Of a stretch of DNA of 7,575 bases, positions 5,782 to 7,575 are shown in pieces. A program made the translations under genes and the position numbers. The stretch's first letter is position 1. Every line of letters starts with the position of its first letter. Origin of the DNA: an uncultured Lachnospiraceae bacterium (lineage in GTDB: Bacteria > Bacillota > Clostridia > Lachnospirales > Lachnospiraceae); NCBI GenBank assembly GCA_902772565.1, contig CACYBJ010000265.1:1-7575 (forward strand), given 5' to 3'. Below the pieces are notes generated by a model. The model saw nothing but the letters and a program-made list of their open reading frames with translations, was not told the origin of the DNA and made no database searches.

Positions 5782-7246
5782 TTATCCTGCAATGATTGCC
5801 GAATGGGACTACGATAAAAACAGTCATATTGACCTAGACAGGCTAACGAGTCACAGTACTATAAAAGCATGGTGGAAATGCAGACTCGGCCACTCTTACC
5901 TCCAGCCCATATATGTCCATTTCCGTGGAAGCGGTTGCCCCTACTGCGGTCATGTCCGTATACTTAAAGGCTTCAACGACCTTGCTTCCCAATTTCCTGA
6001 TCTTGCGAACCAAATGGACGAAGATAAAAACAATGGCATGACTCCAGATATGATAATGCCTCATTCCAGGAAAAAAATCTGGTGGAAATGCAGCCAAAAC
6101 CACAGCTGGAAAGCCTGTGTTAATAGTCGTTCCAATGGCCAGGGCTGCCCATATTGTGCCGGGAAACGCATTCTTAAAGGATATAACGACTTAAAATCAC
6201 AGTATCCCATGATTGCCTCAGAATGGGATGTCAAGAAAAACTCCATCAGTCCTGATATGGTTGCTTCATGCTCAAGCTTCAATGCTTGGTGGATCTGTCC
6301 TAATGGCCATCCTTATCAGATGCATGTTTATTATCGGACATCAAAGAGGCTTAATTGCCCAGTCTGTTCTGGGCGTCGCATAGTAACAGGAATAAATGAC
6401 CTTTGTACTTTATCAGCCTCCCTTGTATCTGAATGGGATTTTGAAAAAAACGGCTCCCTCACCCCGGACAAGGTAACTACCTTTTCAAACAATAAAGTAT
6501 GGTGGAAGTGCAGTAATGGGCACAGTTGGCGCACAGCCATATATAACCGTAGCAATGGTACCTCATGTCCATACTGTGGAAACAGAAAACTGCTTTCTGG
6601 CTATAATGATGTCAGAACAAAATTCCCATTTTTAGGCGATTACTGGGATTTCGAAATGAACTCCCCACTTAACCCATCAAACATCATGCCATCTTATAGC
6701 AGGAAGAAAATATCATGGAAATGTCCTTCAGGTCACAAGTGGAAATCTTCTCTGAGCACTTTCCTCATCCGGCCAGAATGCCCTTACTGTGACGGGCGAA
6801 AAAAGCCAGGCATAAGCGTATGTTTATCCGAGAATTATCCTCTTATCGCTTCTGAATGGGATTTTGAAAAGAACAGTGATTTTTCTCCCGAAACAGTGTC
6901 TGCCGGGAGCAGTCAATCTGTTTGGTGGAAATGCCCCAAAGGGCATTCCTACAAAAAGAGGATTTGCAGCCGTGTACACGGAAGCTCCTGTCCATATTGC
7001 AGTGGCAGATTTGTATCAGAAGGTATAAATGATCTGGCAACTCTCTCCCCCACAATTGCCTCCGAATGGGATTATGATAAAAACTTTCCTTTAAAACCCA
7101 ATAAAATTAGCCGTGGCTCCAGTAAGAATATATGGTGGCGCTGTGAAAAAGGTCATTCATGGTCTAGCAAGGTAAGTGCTAGAACTAATGGTGAAGGTTG
7201 TCCTTTCTGCCACAAACTGGAACCATATTATTCTCATCTTATTTGA
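5747..7246 (+). CDS. Seven-module treble-clef zinc-ribbon protein (PF14311/DUF4379 type)
   Basis: This 499-aa protein consists almost wholly of seven tandem modules with a period of 70-71 residues. Each runs P-x-(I/L)-A-x-E-W-D-(F/Y)-x-K-N, ~16 residues, W-W-K-C-x3-H, ~15 residues, CPYC, then a linker ending G-(Y/I)-N-D-L. Zinc ligands are C45/H49/C64/C67, C115/H119/C134/C137, C184/H188/C204/C207, C255/H259/C274/C277, C326/H330/C345/C348, C396/H400/C415/C418 and C466/H470/C485/C488. This matches the DUF4379 'probable zinc-ribbon' consensus as I recall it. In other proteins the module is joined to Vsr-like nuclease domains; here no nuclease, ATPase or membrane segment is present. It overlaps the zipper gene by 35 nt, so it is co-translated with the recombinase set. 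A nucleic-acid-binding role is likely; target choice for the recombinases, or cargo function, is inference. Confidence 0.85.
   Translation: MLKQMNRKHIIDYPAMIAEWDYDKNSHIDLDRLTSHSTIKAWWKCRLGHSYLQPIYVHFRGSGCPYCGHVRILKGFNDLASQFPDLANQMDEDKNNGMTPDMIMPHSRKKIWWKCSQNHSWKACVNSRSNGQGCPYCAGKRILKGYNDLKSQYPMIASEWDVKKNSISPDMVASCSSFNAWWICPNGHPYQMHVYYRTSKRLNCPVCSGRRIVTGINDLCTLSASLVSEWDFEKNGSLTPDKVTTFSNNKVWWKCSNGHSWRTAIYNRSNGTSCPYCGNRKLLSGYNDVRTKFPFLGDYWDFEMNSPLNPSNIMPSYSRKKISWKCPSGHKWKSSLSTFLIRPECPYCDGRKKPGISVCLSENYPLIASEWDFEKNSDFSPETVSAGSSQSVWWKCPKGHSYKKRICSRVHGSSCPYCSGRFVSEGINDLATLSPTIASEWDYDKNFPLKPNKISRGSSKNIWWRCEKGHSWSSKVSARTNGEGCPFCHKLEPYYSHLI
5783..7210 (+). repeat. Seven tandem ~210-bp coding repeats (zinc modules)
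   Basis: Conserved tryptophans of the E-W-D motif fall at codons 20, (Met 90), 160, 230, 300, 371 and 441, giving units of 210, 210, 210, 210, 213 and 210 bp. All 28 zinc ligands are intact. Unit 2 has lost E-W (Q-M instead) and has N-H for G-H; unit 5 has S-W for W-W and its linker has lost N-D-L. Units 1, 2 and 4 share a strongly similar linker (R-x-L-x-G-(F/Y)-N-D). The units are diverged, so this is an old array and not a recent slippage product. Confidence 0.85.
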
Positions 7247-7304
7247 CTTAAGCTATCCAGAGTGTGTGAAAGATTTTCTGTAAATTAGATTTCCTAAGAT
7301 AATT

Positions 7305-7346
7305 AACGAGCTGGATGATGGTAAAATACCTTATTCAGCTCGTTTT
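7305..7346 (+). terminator. Probable intrinsic terminator of the recombinase operon
   Basis: AACGAGCTG (7305-7313) pairs perfectly with CAGCTCGTT (7336-7344). The stem continues through five A-U/G-U pairs (7314-7318 with 7331-7335), a one-base bulge (T7319) and four more pairs (GGTA 7320-7323 with TACC 7327-7330), closing on an AAA loop. About 18 pairs are followed by a short, imperfect U-rich tail (TTTTGATATAT). It lies 58 nt after the last stop codon. The weak tail leaves some readthrough possible. Confidence 0.7.
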
Positions 7347-7362
7347 GATATATACTATTTCA

Positions 7363-7390
7363 TTGACTATGTCAAGATTTATGTTATAAT
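7363..7390 (+). promoter_or_regulatory. Strong sigma-A promoter of a downstream unit
   Basis: TTGACT (7363-7368), a 16-bp spacer and a perfect TATAAT (7385-7390) predict a start near 7396-7398. It lies just 18 bp beyond the terminator stem, so the downstream unit is transcribed separately from the recombinase operon and probably more strongly, as its boxes match consensus better than those at 194-222. Confidence 0.7.
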
Positions 7391-7396
7391 TAGTTA

Positions 7397-7556
7397 ATGT
7401 TATTTTTCTAAATAATTTAAACGCTGATGTAGTTTAATTGTTAGAACAGTGCTGGGCTAGCAATAATACCAAGGACAGATAATGATAAATGAATGCTACT
7501 AACAACAATATAATAATATATTTCAAAACAAACTAAATGAGTTCGAGGATAAAAAA
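7397..7556 (+). ncRNA. Structured ~160-nt leader or small RNA with tRNA 5'-half resemblance
   Basis: The space between the promoter and the next start codon has no ORF longer than a few codons. Bases 7423-7447 follow the tRNA pattern: a 7-nt acceptor-like strand, then TA, then a 4-bp D-type stem (GTTT 7432-7435 with GAAC 7444-7447) around the loop AATTGTTA. A TGCT/AGCA stem (7450-7453 with 7459-7462) follows. An alternative 8-bp hairpin pairs 7437-7444 with 7457-7464. No T-arm or matching 3' acceptor strand exists in the window, so it is not an intact tRNA. It could be a regulatory leader, a separate RNA working with the downstream protein, or a tRNA remnant. Confidence 0.3.
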
Positions 7557-7575
7557 ATGTCTGTTGGTTTTGTAG
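7557..7575 (+). CDS. Start of a downstream gene, cut by the window edge
   Basis: ATG at 7557 follows GAGGA (7545-7549) at 7 nt, a good ribosome site. Only the first six codons (M-S-V-G-F-V) are visible, so the product cannot be identified. It is served by the promoter at 7363 and the long structured leader. Its place beyond the recombinase operon suggests cargo of the element, or the first host gene if the element ends between 7247 and 7556. Confidence 0.45.

Noticed and set aside
5783..7210. CRISPR-like or other non-coding tandem array, because of the regular ~210-bp period.
   Set aside because: The period is explained fully by the protein modules; similarity is at amino acid level, with diverged DNA and no short identical repeats.
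5747..7246. Vsr-like or HNH nuclease fused to the zinc modules.
   Set aside because: The protein ends 11 residues after the last CPFC and starts 13 residues before the first module, leaving no room for a nuclease domain.
140..7412. Direct 9-mer TTTTCTAAA at 140-148 and 7404-7412 as a possible attachment-site pair.
   Set aside because: It is AT-only apart from one C and at chance level for these flanks. It remains a candidate to test if an empty site is found, but is not supported as it stands.
7426..7431. GATGTA, which I recall as the core of the Tn554 attachment site.
   Set aside because: A single hexamer without a partner at the left end is weak, and these recombinases are far from Tn554's, so the same core is not expected.
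7423..7547. A complete tRNA gene using GTTCGAG (7541-7547) as the T-loop.
   Set aside because: The T-loop-like sequence has no flanking stem, the distance is much too long, the anticodon loop is not 7 nt, and no strand complementary to the acceptor GCTGATG is present.
20..7573. Inverted 9-mer ACAAAACCA (20-28) and TGGTTTTGT (7565-7573) near the two window edges, as possible terminal inverted repeats.
   Set aside because: A 9-bp match between two AT-rich flanks of this size is expected about once by chance, and the right copy lies inside a start of a coding region.

Overview
The window looks like a low-GC Gram-positive chromosome or mobile element, most likely from a Clostridia/Lachnospiraceae-type anaerobe. 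This rests on AT-rich intergenic DNA, purine-rich Shine-Dalgarno sites (one is a full AAGGAGGT), a TTG start, sigma-A-like promoters and protein composition. The species cannot be fixed from the sequence alone.

Layout: (1) 1-249 is an AT-rich, gene-free left flank. It holds four copies of a 7-mer (ACAAAAC/GTTTTGT), two palindromes, and a promoter plus ribosome site for the first gene. (2) 250-7246 is one tightly packed five-gene operon on the + strand in which every junction overlaps. Three consecutive genes encode divergent tyrosine recombinases (436, 629 and 542 aa). A 254-aa protein follows, with a basic N-terminus and a leucine zipper, resembling the TnpC/DUF6262 accessory proteins of Tn554-type elements. 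The last gene encodes a 499-aa protein made almost wholly of seven ~70-residue treble-clef zinc modules (PF14311/DUF4379 type). (3) 7305-7346 is a long bulged hairpin that probably ends the operon. (4) 7363-7390 is a good sigma-A promoter. It drives a ~160-nt structured leader whose start resembles the 5' half of a tRNA. The leader ends in a ribosome site and the first 19 nt of a gene (7557) cut by the window edge.

Interpretation: the operon is the recombination module of a site-specific transposon or integrative element related to Tn554 (tnpA-tnpB-tnpC) and to 'recombinase in trio' elements. The overlaps suggest coupled translation and therefore a fixed-ratio complex. Each of the three recombinases keeps the two catalytic arginines and the tyrosine, but each departs from the canonical active site at a different place. 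The second and third carry extra cysteine-rich C-terminal modules. The zipper protein is a plausible dimeric organiser of the synapse. The zinc-array protein is a plausible DNA-binding or target-choice subunit, or an element-borne cargo gene. The transcription unit that starts at 7363 may be the first cargo gene. Neither end of the element can be placed with certainty.
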